A stretch of 18,346 nucleotides of DNA from contig JAFSSG010000016.1 of NCBI GenBank assembly GCA_017451145.1, positions 1 through 18,346 of the forward strand. Reading direction: 5' to 3'. The stretch comes from Clostridia bacterium (GTDB lineage: Bacteria > Bacillota_A > Clostridia > UBA1381). Under the pieces are notes generated by a model. That model worked only from the letters and a program-made list of their open reading frames with translations. It was not told the origin of the DNA and made no database searches. The position numbers and the translations under genes were made by a program. Below, piece after piece: positions 1 to 7,750 of this stretch (positions are counted from its first letter, which is position 1; each line of letters starts with the position of its first letter).

Positions 1-3000
1 CATTGTTGATTTTTACCGTGAGGCAAAGGAACAGGGGATAAAACCGATAATCGGCTGTGAGGTCTATATGGCACCGAGGAGCCGTTTTGACAAGACGTAC
101 GAATATGATTCAAAATATTCGCACCTTATTTTGCTGTGCGAAAATGAAACAGGCTATAAAAACCTTTCATACATAGTATCAAAGGGCTTTACTGAGGGCT
201 TTTACTATAAGCCGAGAATCGATTTTGAGCTATTGACAGAGCATCATGAGGGGCTTATTGCACTTTCTGCCTGTCTTGCAGGAGAAATTCCGAAGGCACT
301 TGCATCGGACGATTATGATTTGGCTAAAAAAATAGGCGAAAAATATGTAAATCTTTTTGGTAAGGACAACTTTTTTATAGAACTGCAAGACCATTCGATT
401 CCTGAACAAAAGCGGATAAATCCTCAGCTTGTACGTCTTTCAGAGGAGCTTGGCGTGGGACTTGTTGCGACGAACGATATTCATTATGCGAAAAAAGAGG
501 ACGCAAAATATCAGGACGTTTTGATGTGCATACAGATGCAGAAAACGGTTGAAGATGACGACCGTATGCGGTTTGAAACCGATGAATTTTACATAAAATC
601 ACCCGAGCAGATGTCGGAGCTGTTTTCATATGCACCCTCTGCAATACAGAATACTGCGGAAATCGCAAAGCGTTGCAATGTCGAATTTGATTTTGGTACA
701 AGGCATCTTCCGCACTTCGCCGTACCCGACGGCAAAACGGCTTGGGACTATCTTAACGAGCTTTGCAAAAACGGCTTAAAAAAGCGGTATAACCCCGTAA
801 CAGAAGAGCTTGAAAAACGTCTTGACTATGAGCTTTCAGTAATCAAAAATATGGGATTTGTTGACTACTTCCTTATAGTTTGGGACTTTATAAACTATGC
901 AAAAAATAACGGCGTAGGCGTAGGTCCGGGACGTGGAAGTGCCGCAGGAAGTATGGTTTCATATACGCTCGGAATAACCGACGTTGATCCGATAAAATAC
1001 AGCCTGATTTTTGAACGGTTTTTAAATCCTGAGCGTGTTTCAATGCCCGATATTGACGTGGATTTTGCACCTGAAGGAAGACAAAAGGTTATCGATTATG
1101 TTGTAGAAAAGTACGGCAAAGACAATGTTGCCCAGATAATAACCTTCGGAACAATGAAAGCACGTCTTGCAATCCGTGACGTCGGCAGGGCGTTAAACAT
1201 TTCCTATGCGGAAACGGACAGGGTGGCAAAGCTTATTCCGAATGACCTGAATATCACTATTGATAAAGCACTTGAAGTGTCGCAGGAACTTCGTGAAAGC
1301 TACAATAATGACGAAAAAATAAAAGAACTTATCGACACGGCAAAGGCGTTAGAGGGCTTGGCACGTCACGCAGGGACACATGCTGCGGGTGTTGTCATAT
1401 GCAGTGAGCCGATTGTCAACTATATGCCCTTGCAAATGAATGATGATGTTATAACAACGCAGTTTGTTAAAGATACCGTCGAGAGTATGGGACTGTTGAA
1501 AATGGACTTTTTGGGACTTCGGAACCTGACGGTAATAAATGACACCATCAAGCTTATTGAAAAGACAAGAGGCGAAAAGCTTGACTTTTCAAACCTCGAT
1601 TACGGCAAAAAAGAGGTTTATGACCTTATTTCAACGGGCAAAACCGACGGCATTTTTCAGATAGAAAGTGCCGGAATGAAGTCATTTATGCAGGAATTAA
1701 AGCCTACTTGCCTTGAAGATATTATCGCAGGTATCGCACTTTACCGACCGGGCCCTATGGACTCGATACCCAAGTATGTTTATAATAAAAATCACCCTGA
1801 TAAAGTGACATATAAGCATAAGCTTTTGGAAAATATTTTAAATGTCACATACGGCTGTATCGTGTATCAGGAGCAGGTTTTGGAAATCGTAAGAACCCTT
1901 GCGGGATATTCCTTAGGCAGTGCCGATATGCTAAGGCGTGTTATTTCCAAGAAAAAAGCGGACAAAATGAAAATAGAACGCCAAAACTTTATTTACGGCA
2001 AACAGGACGAAAACGGGAATTGGGTTATTGACGGCTGTATAAGACGTGGCATACCAGAACAAACTGCAATCGAAATATTTGATGAAATATACGAATTTGC
2101 AAACTATGCCTTTAATAAATCCCATGCTGCAGCATATGCGTTTATCACGTATCAAACGGCGTATCTCAAAACCTTTTACCATGCGGAATATATGGCGTCG
2201 CTGATTTCGAGTATAGAAGACCAGAACAAAATAAATGAATACTTCATAAATTGCAAAAAATCAGGCACAGATAAGCTTCCGCCCGATATAAATATGAGTG
2301 AGGACAGTTTTACGGTAGAAGGCAACTCTATAAGATTTGGACTTTCCGCCATAAAAAATGTTGGGAAAGGCTTTATTACAAGGCTTGTTGAGGAAAGAAA
2401 CAAAAGCGGCAAATTCAAGAGCTTTTCCGATTTTGTCAGCCGTATGAGCGACAAGGAAATGAATAAACGTGCCCTTGAAGGACTTATAAAATGCGGAGCT
2501 TTTGATTCTTTGGGCGTTTACCGTTCACAGCTTCTGAATGTTTATGAAAGCGTTTTGGAGAGCGAGGCACAGTCGAAAAAATCCAATATCGACGGACAAA
2601 TGACGCTTTTCGGTGATGAAACCGTTTCAAAGAATACCGAAACGGCACTTCCCAATATAGCGGAATATCCCAAAAACGAGCTTTTGGCACTCGAAAAGGA
2701 ATCGGCAGGAATGTATTTTTCGGGACATCCTATGGAGCAGTATGAGGAAATCACAAAAAAGCTGACCAATGTAAATACCTACACCATTATTTCATCGGTT
2801 GAAAAGGACGAATTCGGGAATGTAAAGGAAATAGAAGGCGGTGTCCACGATAACCAGACGGTAAAGCTCTGCGGCATAATATCGAGCAGAAAGAATAAAA
2901 TAACCAAAAATAATACGCAAATGGCATTTTTGACGCTTGAGGACTTGTACGGAACAATCGAAGTAATTGTATTCCCGAAAATCCTGCAGCAATACTCAAA

Positions 3001-3376
3001 AATAATTGCAGAGGGAACTGCGGTAATGATTGAGGGACGTGTCAGCATACGTGAAGACGAAGAACCGAAGCTGCTTTGCGAAAAGGTGACTGTTTTAGAC
3101 GATATAACCGTTCCAAAAACGGAGGAAACGCCAAAAGCAGAAAGCCTTGCAGGAAAGAAAACCCTGTTTATAAGAATGGGTACATATGACGAAACCGTTT
3201 TAAAAATGGCGGTTGGAGTGCTTGAAAAGCATAAGGGCGAAACGCCTGTCTGCTTTTATATAAGCGATGTCAAAAAGAAAATGTACGCACCGAAAAAATG
3301 TTGGATAGACGGAAGCAGTAGTATTATTGACGATATTTCCGCAATTTTTGGTGAAAATAATGTAAAAATGAGCTAA
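1..3376 (+). CDS. dnaE: DNA polymerase III subunit alpha, DnaE (5' end outside window)
   Basis: Replicative DNA polymerase (C family). The reading frame is open from base 2 and the start codon is upstream. 1124 residues are visible; alignment of the catalytic residues with E. coli DnaE suggests roughly 50 are missing. Seen: N-terminal PHP domain (visible residues 1 to about 225) with GCEVY (Glu20) and ATNDIHY (Asp159, His161), so PHP metal ligands look retained, unlike the degenerate E. coli domain. The palm follows, with catalytic Asp350 and Asp352 in PDIDVDF and Asp502 in MDFLGLR, then the YRPGPMDSIPKY region. A C-terminal OB fold (about 953-1035, starting VKLCGIIS) would bind single-stranded DNA. 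The sequence is DnaE type, not PolC: no embedded exonuclease is seen. No inteins or frameshifts. No terminator is visible after the stop; the next gene has its own promoter 16 nt downstream. Confidence 0.97.
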   Translation, partial: IVDFYREAKEQGIKPIIGCEVYMAPRSRFDKTYEYDSKYSHLILLCENETGYKNLSYIVSKGFTEGFYYKPRIDFELLTEHHEGLIALSACLAGEIPKALASDDYDLAKKIGEKYVNLFGKDNFFIELQDHSIPEQKRINPQLVRLSEELGVGLVATNDIHYAKKEDAKYQDVLMCIQMQKTVEDDDRMRFETDEFYIKSPEQMSELFSYAPSAIQNTAEIAKRCNVEFDFGTRHLPHFAVPDGKTAWDYLNELCKNGLKKRYNPVTEELEKRLDYELSVIKNMGFVDYFLIVWDFINYAKNNGVGVGPGRGSAAGSMVSYTLGITDVDPIKYSLIFERFLNPERVSMPDIDVDFAPEGRQKVIDYVVEKYGKDNVAQIITFGTMKARLAIRDVGRALNISYAETDRVAKLIPNDLNITIDKALEVSQELRESYNNDEKIKELIDTAKALEGLARHAGTHAAGVVICSEPIVNYMPLQMNDDVITTQFVKDTVESMGLLKMDFLGLRNLTVINDTIKLIEKTRGEKLDFSNLDYGKKEVYDLISTGKTDGIFQIESAGMKSFMQELKPTCLEDIIAGIALYRPGPMDSIPKYVYNKNHPDKVTYKHKLLENILNVTYGCIVYQEQVLEIVRTLAGYSLGSADMLRRVISKKKADKMKIERQNFIYGKQDENGNWVIDGCIRRGIPEQTAIEIFDEIYEFANYAFNKSHAAAYAFITYQTAYLKTFYHAEYMASLISSIEDQNKINEYFINCKKSGTDKLPPDINMSEDSFTVEGNSIRFGLSAIKNVGKGFITRLVEERNKSGKFKSFSDFVSRMSDKEMNKRALEGLIKCGAFDSLGVYRSQLLNVYESVLESEAQSKKSNIDGQMTLFGDETVSKNTETALPNIAEYPKNELLALEKESAGMYFSGHPMEQYEEITKKLTNVNTYTIISSVEKDEFGNVKEIEGGVHDNQTVKLCGIISSRKNKITKNNTQMAFLTLEDLYGTIEVIVFPKILQQYSKIIAEGTAVMIEGRVSIREDEEPKLLCEKVTVLDDITVPKTEETPKAESLAGKKTLFIRMGTYDETVLKMAVGVLEKHKGETPVCFYISDVKKKMYAPKKCWIDGSSSIIDDISAIFGENNVKMS

Positions 3377-3391
3377 AATAACACGAAACAG

Positions 3392-3420
3392 TTGAATTTT
3401 ATAAAAAAAAGTGTTAAAAT
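3392..3420 (+). promoter_or_regulatory. Sigma-A-type promoter for mtrB-pfkA-glcK
   Basis: The -35 TTGAAT is at 3392-3397 and the -10 TAAAAT at 3415-3420, with a 17-base spacer and an extended -10 TGT just before the hexamer (3412-3414). The expected transcript start is near 3427, which leaves a leader of about 23 nt before the mtrB ATG. It lies in the 73-nt gap after dnaE. Inferred from sequence only. Confidence 0.75.
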
Positions 3421-3449
3421 GCTGAATTATTGAGAGAGGAGAGTAGAAT

Positions 3450-3686
3450 ATGCAAGACGAGAATAACGTTTTAAACGACTATATAGTCGTAAAAGCGCTT
3501 GAAGACGGCGTAAATATTATGGGACTTACAAGAGGACAAAGTACCAAATTTCATCATACGGAAAAGCTTGATAAGGGCGAGGTGTATATTGCACAGTTTA
3601 CGCAGACGACTTCTGCAATAAAGATAAACGGTAATGCAGAAATTATGACAAAGCATGGTAACATAAAGTCGGGAGATAATAATTAG
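3450..3686 (+). CDS. mtrB: Trp RNA-binding attenuation protein (TRAP), MtrB
   Basis: 78 aa, matching Bacillus subtilis MtrB (75 aa) nearly end to end: shared blocks include [35 protein letters not shown] and TSAIK. TRAP forms an 11-subunit ring that, loaded with tryptophan, binds RNA carrying repeated GAG/UAG triplets; in Bacillus it shuts down trp genes by attenuation or by blocking ribosome binding. With a +2 offset to Bacillus numbering, Thr25, Gln47, Thr49 and Ser53 of the Trp pocket are kept (Thr27, Gln49, Thr51, Ser55). Of the RNA-contacting Lys37/Lys56/Arg58 set, Lys39 and Lys58 are kept but Arg58 is replaced by Asn60. His51 is replaced by Thr53. The SD AGGAG (3437-3441) lies 8 nt before the ATG. 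The neighbours are glycolytic, not trp or folE genes, and no trp operon is in the window. Confidence 0.93.
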   Translation: MQDENNVLNDYIVVKALEDGVNIMGLTRGQSTKFHHTEKLDKGEVYIAQFTQTTSAIKINGNAEIMTKHGNIKSGDNN

Positions 3687-3687
3687 T

Positions 3688-3864
3688 ATGTGGACTGTTG
3701 TTTATATGTCAAAGGACGAGGGGGATATTTTGGCTCTCCGTCAGGCACTGAAAAATATAAAAGTGATTTCTTTCGTAAAAAAGAGCGATGAATTTTTCAC
3801 GCTTTTAGTACCGTCGAGAGAGGTTTCACTTGCACATAAGATTATAATAGATATGGAAATTTAG
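3688..3864 (+). CDS. Small protein, 58 aa, possibly DUF2007-like
   Basis: Begins ATG TGG ACT one base after the mtrB stop and ends with TAG at 3862-3864. The product is 58 aa: N-terminal MWTVVYMSKDEGD, C-terminal HKIIIDMEI. The apparent pattern is strand (WTVVY), helix (ILALRQALKN), strand (KVISFVK), strand (FFTLLVPS), helix (VSLAHKIII), which resembles the small ferredoxin-like DUF2007 proteins. Those commonly begin WxVVY and carry LVPxxE...AH near the end, and Clostridia often have one close to pfkA, sometimes mislabelled glutamate decarboxylase. This copy is shorter than usual in the middle loop. A GGGAG (3671-3675) lies 12 nt upstream, a wide spacing, so translational coupling to mtrB is likely. 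Coding character is supported by sense codons typical of the neighbours. Function unknown; family assignment is from memory of the pattern. Confidence 0.7.
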   Translation: MWTVVYMSKDEGDILALRQALKNIKVISFVKKSDEFFTLLVPSREVSLAHKIIIDMEI

Positions 3865-3903
3865 CATAATTGCGTGATTTCCGTTTGAAAGGACATAAAG
3901 GAT

Positions 3904-4878
3904 ATGGAAAAGGAAATTAAAAAGATAGGTGTTTTAACAAGCGGTGGCGACGCACCGGGTATGAACGCCGCAATCCGTGCGGTTGTAAGGAGCGGAATTT
4001 ATAGCGGTGTTAAGGTTTACGGCGTGAAAAAGGGCTATAACGGTCTTATCAACGGCGATATAGAGCATATGAGTGCAAGAAGCGTAGGCGAAATTTTGCA
4101 AAAGGGCGGAACTATCCTTCAAACAGCAAGATGCCTTGAATTCAAGGAAGAAGCAGGAATGAAAAAGGCAATCGAAAATGCAAAAAAAGCAGAGCTGGAC
4201 GGACTCGTAGTAATCGGCGGTGACGGTTCGTTCCGCGGTGCAAGAGATTTGTGTAGGTTGGGACTTCCGACAATCGCAATGCCCGGAACAATCGATAACG
4301 ATATAGATTGCAGTGAATATACGATAGGATATAATACCTGTTTAAATACGGTTATTTCTGCTGTCGATAAGCTTCGCGACACATCCTCAAGTCATGAAAG
4401 ATGTTCGGTTGTTGAGGTTATGGGACGTCATGCAGGATATATCGCGGTAGAGGCAGGAATTGCCTGTGGAGCAGAATTGGTTTTGATACCGGAATTTGAA
4501 TTTGACTTTGAACGCGATGTAATAAACGTCATCAAAAAGGGCATAAAAAGAGGCAAAAAACACTGTATCGTAATAGTTGCCGAGGGCGTCGGCGGTGCCG
4601 AAGAGATGGCAAAGCGTATTGAGGAAGAAACCGGAATGGAGTCGAGAGCGACAATTTTGGGGCATATCCAAAGAGGCGGTTCGCCTACTGCATATGACCG
4701 TGTTATAGCAAGTCAGATGGGTGTGAAATGCGTTGAGCTTTTGCTTGAAGGCAAACAAAACCGTATTGTTTGTATGCAAAACGGAAGAGTTACGGATGTA
4801 GATATAGAAGAAGGCTTGGCTATGAAAAAAGAGCTTTCGCCGGAGCTTATGGGACTTATAAGAAAACTGTCAGTATAA
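3904..4878 (+). CDS. pfkA: ATP-dependent 6-phosphofructokinase
   Basis: 324 aa, the usual length for bacterial PfkA (about 320). It phosphorylates fructose 6-phosphate to fructose 1,6-bisphosphate in cytosolic glycolysis. Seen: nucleotide-binding GGDAPGMNAA (14-23), GGDGSFRGA (105-113), catalytic PGTIDND (127-133, with Asp131 the expected proton acceptor), DTSSSHER, MGRHAGYIA and LGHIQRGGSP. Gly108 and Gly128 occupy the two positions that are Asp and Lys in pyrophosphate-dependent enzymes, so ATP is the predicted donor. The start ATG has a GAAAGGA (3887-3893) 10 nt upstream; a second AAAGGA is too close (1 nt) to serve. It lies 39 nt after the 58-aa gene and 18 nt before glucokinase, in one apparent transcript. 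In many clostridia pfkA follows dnaE directly; here two small genes intervene. Confidence 0.97.
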   Translation: MEKEIKKIGVLTSGGDAPGMNAAIRAVVRSGIYSGVKVYGVKKGYNGLINGDIEHMSARSVGEILQKGGTILQTARCLEFKEEAGMKKAIENAKKAELDGLVVIGGDGSFRGARDLCRLGLPTIAMPGTIDNDIDCSEYTIGYNTCLNTVISAVDKLRDTSSSHERCSVVEVMGRHAGYIAVEAGIACGAELVLIPEFEFDFERDVINVIKKGIKRGKKHCIVIVAEGVGGAEEMAKRIEEETGMESRATILGHIQRGGSPTAYDRVIASQMGVKCVELLLEGKQNRIVCMQNGRVTDVDIEEGLAMKKELSPELMGLIRKLSV

Positions 4879-4896
4879 AATTTGGGGGACTTTGAT

Positions 4897-5847
4897 ATGT
4901 ATTATGCAGGTATTGATTTGGGCGGAACAAATATTGCCGTCGGAATAGTCGATGAAAATGGAACAATGATAGGCAGCAAATCAACTCCTACAAGAAGTGA
5001 ACGTGATTTTAGAGAAATAGTCAAGGATATGGCTGACTTGGTGAAGGAAATTGCCGATACTGTAGGCATACCGCTAAAAGACGTAGTCGCAGCAGGAATA
5101 GGTTGCCCCGGCTCTATTGATAGTGTCAACGGAGTGTGCGAGTATGCCAATAATCTTAATATGTGTCATGCTGATTTGGCAGGAGAATTCAAAAAACATA
5201 TTGACATTCCCGTATATGTAGAAAATGATGCAAACGCCGCAGCTTTGGGAGAATACGAAATAAACGCAAAGGGCAGTAAAAGCTTTGTTTTTGTTACGCT
5301 TGGTACAGGAGTTGGCGGAGGCGTAATCATAAACGGCGAGATTTTCAGAGGTTTTAACGGTGTCGGTGCAGAGCCGGGACATACAGTTATAAATATTGAC
5401 GGTGAGCCGTGTACCTGTGGCAGAAAGGGCTGTTGGGAGGCATATGCGTCTGTTACGGCACTTATACGCCAGACAAAAGAGGCAATGGAAAAGCATAAGG
5501 ATAGTTTGATGCACGAAATTGTCGAAAAAGAGGGTAAAATCAGCGGAAAGACTTCGTTTTTGGCTGCAAAGCAGGGCGATAAGTATGCAACGGCGGTTGT
5601 TACAAAATACTTTGAATATATAGCAGAGGGAATTACGAACTTAGTAAACGTCTTCCAACCCGAAAAGCTGGTAATAGGCGGTAGTATTTCAAAAGAGGGC
5701 GATTATCTTCTAAACCCCGTAAGAGAATTTGTTCAAAAAAATGACTATAACAAGTATATGCCTAAAACAAAAATAGAGATTGCAAAGCTTTTTGGCGATG
5801 CGGGTATAATAGGTGCTGCGATAGCGGCAAGAAATGCAACAAAATAA
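4897..5847 (+). CDS. glcK: ROK-family glucokinase
   Basis: 316 aa from the ATG at 4897, chosen because GGGGGA (4884-4889) sits 7 nt upstream; an upstream in-frame TTG at 4882 would overlap that site. It phosphorylates glucose to glucose 6-phosphate with ATP. Seen: N-terminal ATP phosphate loop GIDLGGTN (5-12), GIGCPGSID, catalytic Asp111 in VENDANAAALGE, GTGVGGGVI, and the ROK zinc site made of His162 (EPGHTVI) and Cys172, Cys174, Cys179 (CxCGxxGC). No N-terminal helix-turn-helix, so this is a kinase and not a ROK repressor. The substrate could be another hexose, since ROK kinases vary, but Gram-positive GlcK enzymes have this architecture and the pfkA neighbour fits glycolysis. Ends at an intrinsic terminator. 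Confidence 0.9.
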   Translation: MYYAGIDLGGTNIAVGIVDENGTMIGSKSTPTRSERDFREIVKDMADLVKEIADTVGIPLKDVVAAGIGCPGSIDSVNGVCEYANNLNMCHADLAGEFKKHIDIPVYVENDANAAALGEYEINAKGSKSFVFVTLGTGVGGGVIINGEIFRGFNGVGAEPGHTVINIDGEPCTCGRKGCWEAYASVTALIRQTKEAMEKHKDSLMHEIVEKEGKISGKTSFLAAKQGDKYATAVVTKYFEYIAEGITNLVNVFQPEKLVIGGSISKEGDYLLNPVREFVQKNDYNKYMPKTKIEIAKLFGDAGIIGAAIAARNATK

Positions 5848-5869
5848 AACGGCGTTCGCCGTTTTTTTT
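5846..5869 (+). terminator. Intrinsic terminator after glcK
   Basis: Inverted repeat AAAACGGC / GCCGTTTT around a short GTTC loop (stem arms about 5846-5853 and 5858-5865), followed by a run of T to 5869. It begins within the glucokinase stop codon and closes the mtrB-glcK unit. It is followed at once by a new promoter. Confidence 0.85.
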
Positions 5870-5892
5870 GTTACAATAAATAGCAAAAAATA

Positions 5893-5921
5893 TTGAAAAA
5901 AAAGTTAAAATGCGATATAAT
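5893..5921 (+). promoter_or_regulatory. Sigma-A promoter for engB and the division cluster
   Basis: TTGAAA at 5893-5898 and a perfect TATAAT at 5916-5921, separated by exactly 17 bases. The expected transcript start is near 5928, downstream of the in-frame ATG at 5910, which therefore cannot be the engB start on this transcript. Follows the glcK terminator. Confidence 0.85.
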
Positions 5922-5960
5922 ACTGTAAAAGTATCAAAAATGCTGAAAGTGGAGGGCAAA

Positions 5961-6545
5961 ATGAATTTACATAATGCAAAAATTGACGTATCTGCGGTGA
6001 AAAAGGAGCAGTATCCCAAGCAAAACCTTCCCGAATTTGCTTTCGCAGGTAGGTCGAATGTCGGAAAATCATCGCTTATAAATAAGTTGCTTTCGCGGAA
6101 AACACTTGCAAGAGTGAGTGCAACTCCGGGAAAAACGGTAACCATCAATTTTTATAATATCGATGACGCAATATTTTTGGTAGATTTGCCCGGCTATGGC
6201 TATGCACAGCGTTCCCGTGAGGAGATAGAAAAATGGGGCGGTATGATAGAAGAATATCTGTGCAGCAGAAAACAGCTCAAAAAGGTGATTTTGCTGGTAG
6301 ATTCACGCCATGCCCCAACAACAGACGATAAAATGATGCTGGAATGGATACGTTCAACGCAAACGGGCGGAGCGGTAATTATTGCGACAAAGACGGATAA
6401 GCTCAATAAAAAAGAGTTCAAAGAGAATATGAAGATGCTTGAAAAGGAATTGGAGCTTTCGGAAAATGACCTTTTAATCCCGTTTTCGACGAAAAATGAT
6501 GAAGGCAAAACGGCAGTATGGGAAATTATTGAAACGATGCTTTAA
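5961..6545 (+). CDS. engB: Ribosome biogenesis GTPase EngB (YsxC/YihA)
   Basis: 194 aa from the ATG at 5961, preceded by GGAGGG (5951-5956). The longer frame opening at 5910 is rejected because it precedes the predicted transcript start and lacks a ribosome site. EngB is an essential GTPase needed for late assembly of the 50S ribosomal subunit. Seen: G1 P-loop GRSNVGKSS (30-38), a G2 threonine in the following SATPGKT segment, G3 DLPGYG (75-80), G4 TKTDK (143-147) and a C-terminal STKND-like G5. Length and motif spacing are standard for the family (about 195-210 aa). It is the first gene of the second transcription unit; 23 nt separate it from the HlyD-like gene. Confidence 0.96.
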   Translation: MNLHNAKIDVSAVKKEQYPKQNLPEFAFAGRSNVGKSSLINKLLSRKTLARVSATPGKTVTINFYNIDDAIFLVDLPGYGYAQRSREEIEKWGGMIEEYLCSRKQLKKVILLVDSRHAPTTDDKMMLEWIRSTQTGGAVIIATKTDKLNKKEFKENMKMLEKELELSENDLLIPFSTKNDEGKTAVWEIIETML

Positions 6546-6568
6546 AAAAGGAGTTAGAAAATAAAATT

Positions 6569-7750
6569 ATGAAAAAGAGCGTGTATATTATCCTCGTTTG
6601 CCTTGCCGTATTTTTCACATTTTACGGTGTAAGGTATATCGGAAGACCGATAAAATCCCAATATGCCGTAAGCGAAGTATATGAAAATAAGATAGTTACA
6701 ACGGGATATATCGTAAAAACAGAGCAGGTATATAATTCTACGGTAAGCGGACACGTGTATCACTATCTTCAAGAGGGGACAAAAGTAAAAAAGAATAATA
6801 TCCTTTCAACAGTTTATACAGGAGATGTTGCGAGTCAGACATTAGCGGAACTTAACAGTATAAACCAAAAGATTTACGAGCTTCAGAATTCGTCAAATCC
6901 GTCATATGCTTTCGGCTCAAACAATCAGGAAAATATAGATATAATCAAAAACAACATAATAAAATCCGCAAACAAAAACGATTTGTCCGATATGGAGAAT
7001 TACAAAGCACAGATCAACAGCATTGTAACAGGCGGTGTGGAGGATATACGGACAGATAATCTGGAAAGCCTTGAAAGTAAGAAATACGCAATCGAGTCAA
7101 CCCTGCAGAGCAGTAAAAATGATATTTATTCACAAATGGCGGGGGTGTTCTCAAAAAATATTGACGGCTTAGAGGAAACGTTAAAGCCAAATGATATATT
7201 AAGCTACCACATTTCTGACTATGACGCGATTAAACTGACCGAACAAAAACCGCAAACAACGGTAAATGTCGGCGAACCTGTTTGCAAGGTTATAAATAAT
7301 AATACGTGGTATATTATGACTGCGGTAAAATCGGAAAGTGTGGCAAAAATGCGTACGGGGCAGAAAGTCAAACTGCGATTTACAGAGCTTCCCGGAATTG
7401 AAACAAGCGGAGTTATAAGCTACATATCCGCAGAAGATTCAAATGCCGAAAAAAATGTGGTTGTAATAAAATGCGAACTGTATAAAGAGGGAGTGCTGTC
7501 CTTAAGATTTACGGGGATTGAGCTTGTTTTGGAGAGCTATGAGGGTTACCGCATCCCTATGTCCGCAATCCGTAATAATAAAGACGGCGTAAAAGAGGTA
7601 ATGGTGCGTACCGAATCGGGTACATTTTTAAGAAAATGCAAAATCCTTTACACAGATATCGCCGACCAGACGGTAATCATATCAAAGGAATTTGACGATA
7701 CAAAAGGAATGTTAAAGGAAACGGACAGCATAATCATAGGAGAAAAATAA
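6569..7750 (+). CDS. HlyD-like membrane-anchored adaptor protein
   Basis: 393 aa. Residues about 5-24 (YIILVCLAVFFTFYGV) form a single N-terminal membrane segment after two lysines, so the rest should lie outside the cytoplasm. Residues about 50-90 (VSGHVYHYLQEGTKVKKNN) look like the first half of a biotinyl/lipoyl-like barrel. A helical stretch rich in Gln, Asn, Ser and Glu follows (about 93-205), then the second half (VNVGEPVCKVINNNTW) and a C-terminal beta-rich domain with IPMSAIRNN, as in HlyD/RND-type adaptors. No ABC transporter or outer-membrane partner is nearby. It sits between engB and ylmE and overlaps ylmE by one base, so it is co-translated with division-cluster genes. The nearest SD (AAAGGAG, 6547-6553) is 15 nt from the ATG, unusually far; an ATT directly upstream is an alternative but unlikely start. 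Fold family is fairly clear; function is not. Confidence 0.8.
   Translation: MKKSVYIILVCLAVFFTFYGVRYIGRPIKSQYAVSEVYENKIVTTGYIVKTEQVYNSTVSGHVYHYLQEGTKVKKNNILSTVYTGDVASQTLAELNSINQKIYELQNSSNPSYAFGSNNQENIDIIKNNIIKSANKNDLSDMENYKAQINSIVTGGVEDIRTDNLESLESKKYAIESTLQSSKNDIYSQMAGVFSKNIDGLEETLKPNDILSYHISDYDAIKLTEQKPQTTVNVGEPVCKVINNNTWYIMTAVKSESVAKMRTGQKVKLRFTELPGIETSGVISYISAEDSNAEKNVVVIKCELYKEGVLSLRFTGIELVLESYEGYRIPMSAIRNNKDGVKEVMVRTESGTFLRKCKILYTDIADQTVIISKEFDDTKGMLKETDSIIIGEK

Noticed and set aside
3843..3848. TATAAT upstream of pfkA as a dedicated promoter
   Set aside because: No acceptable -35 at 16-18 bases upstream; it lies inside the 58-aa gene and looks like AT-rich coding sequence.
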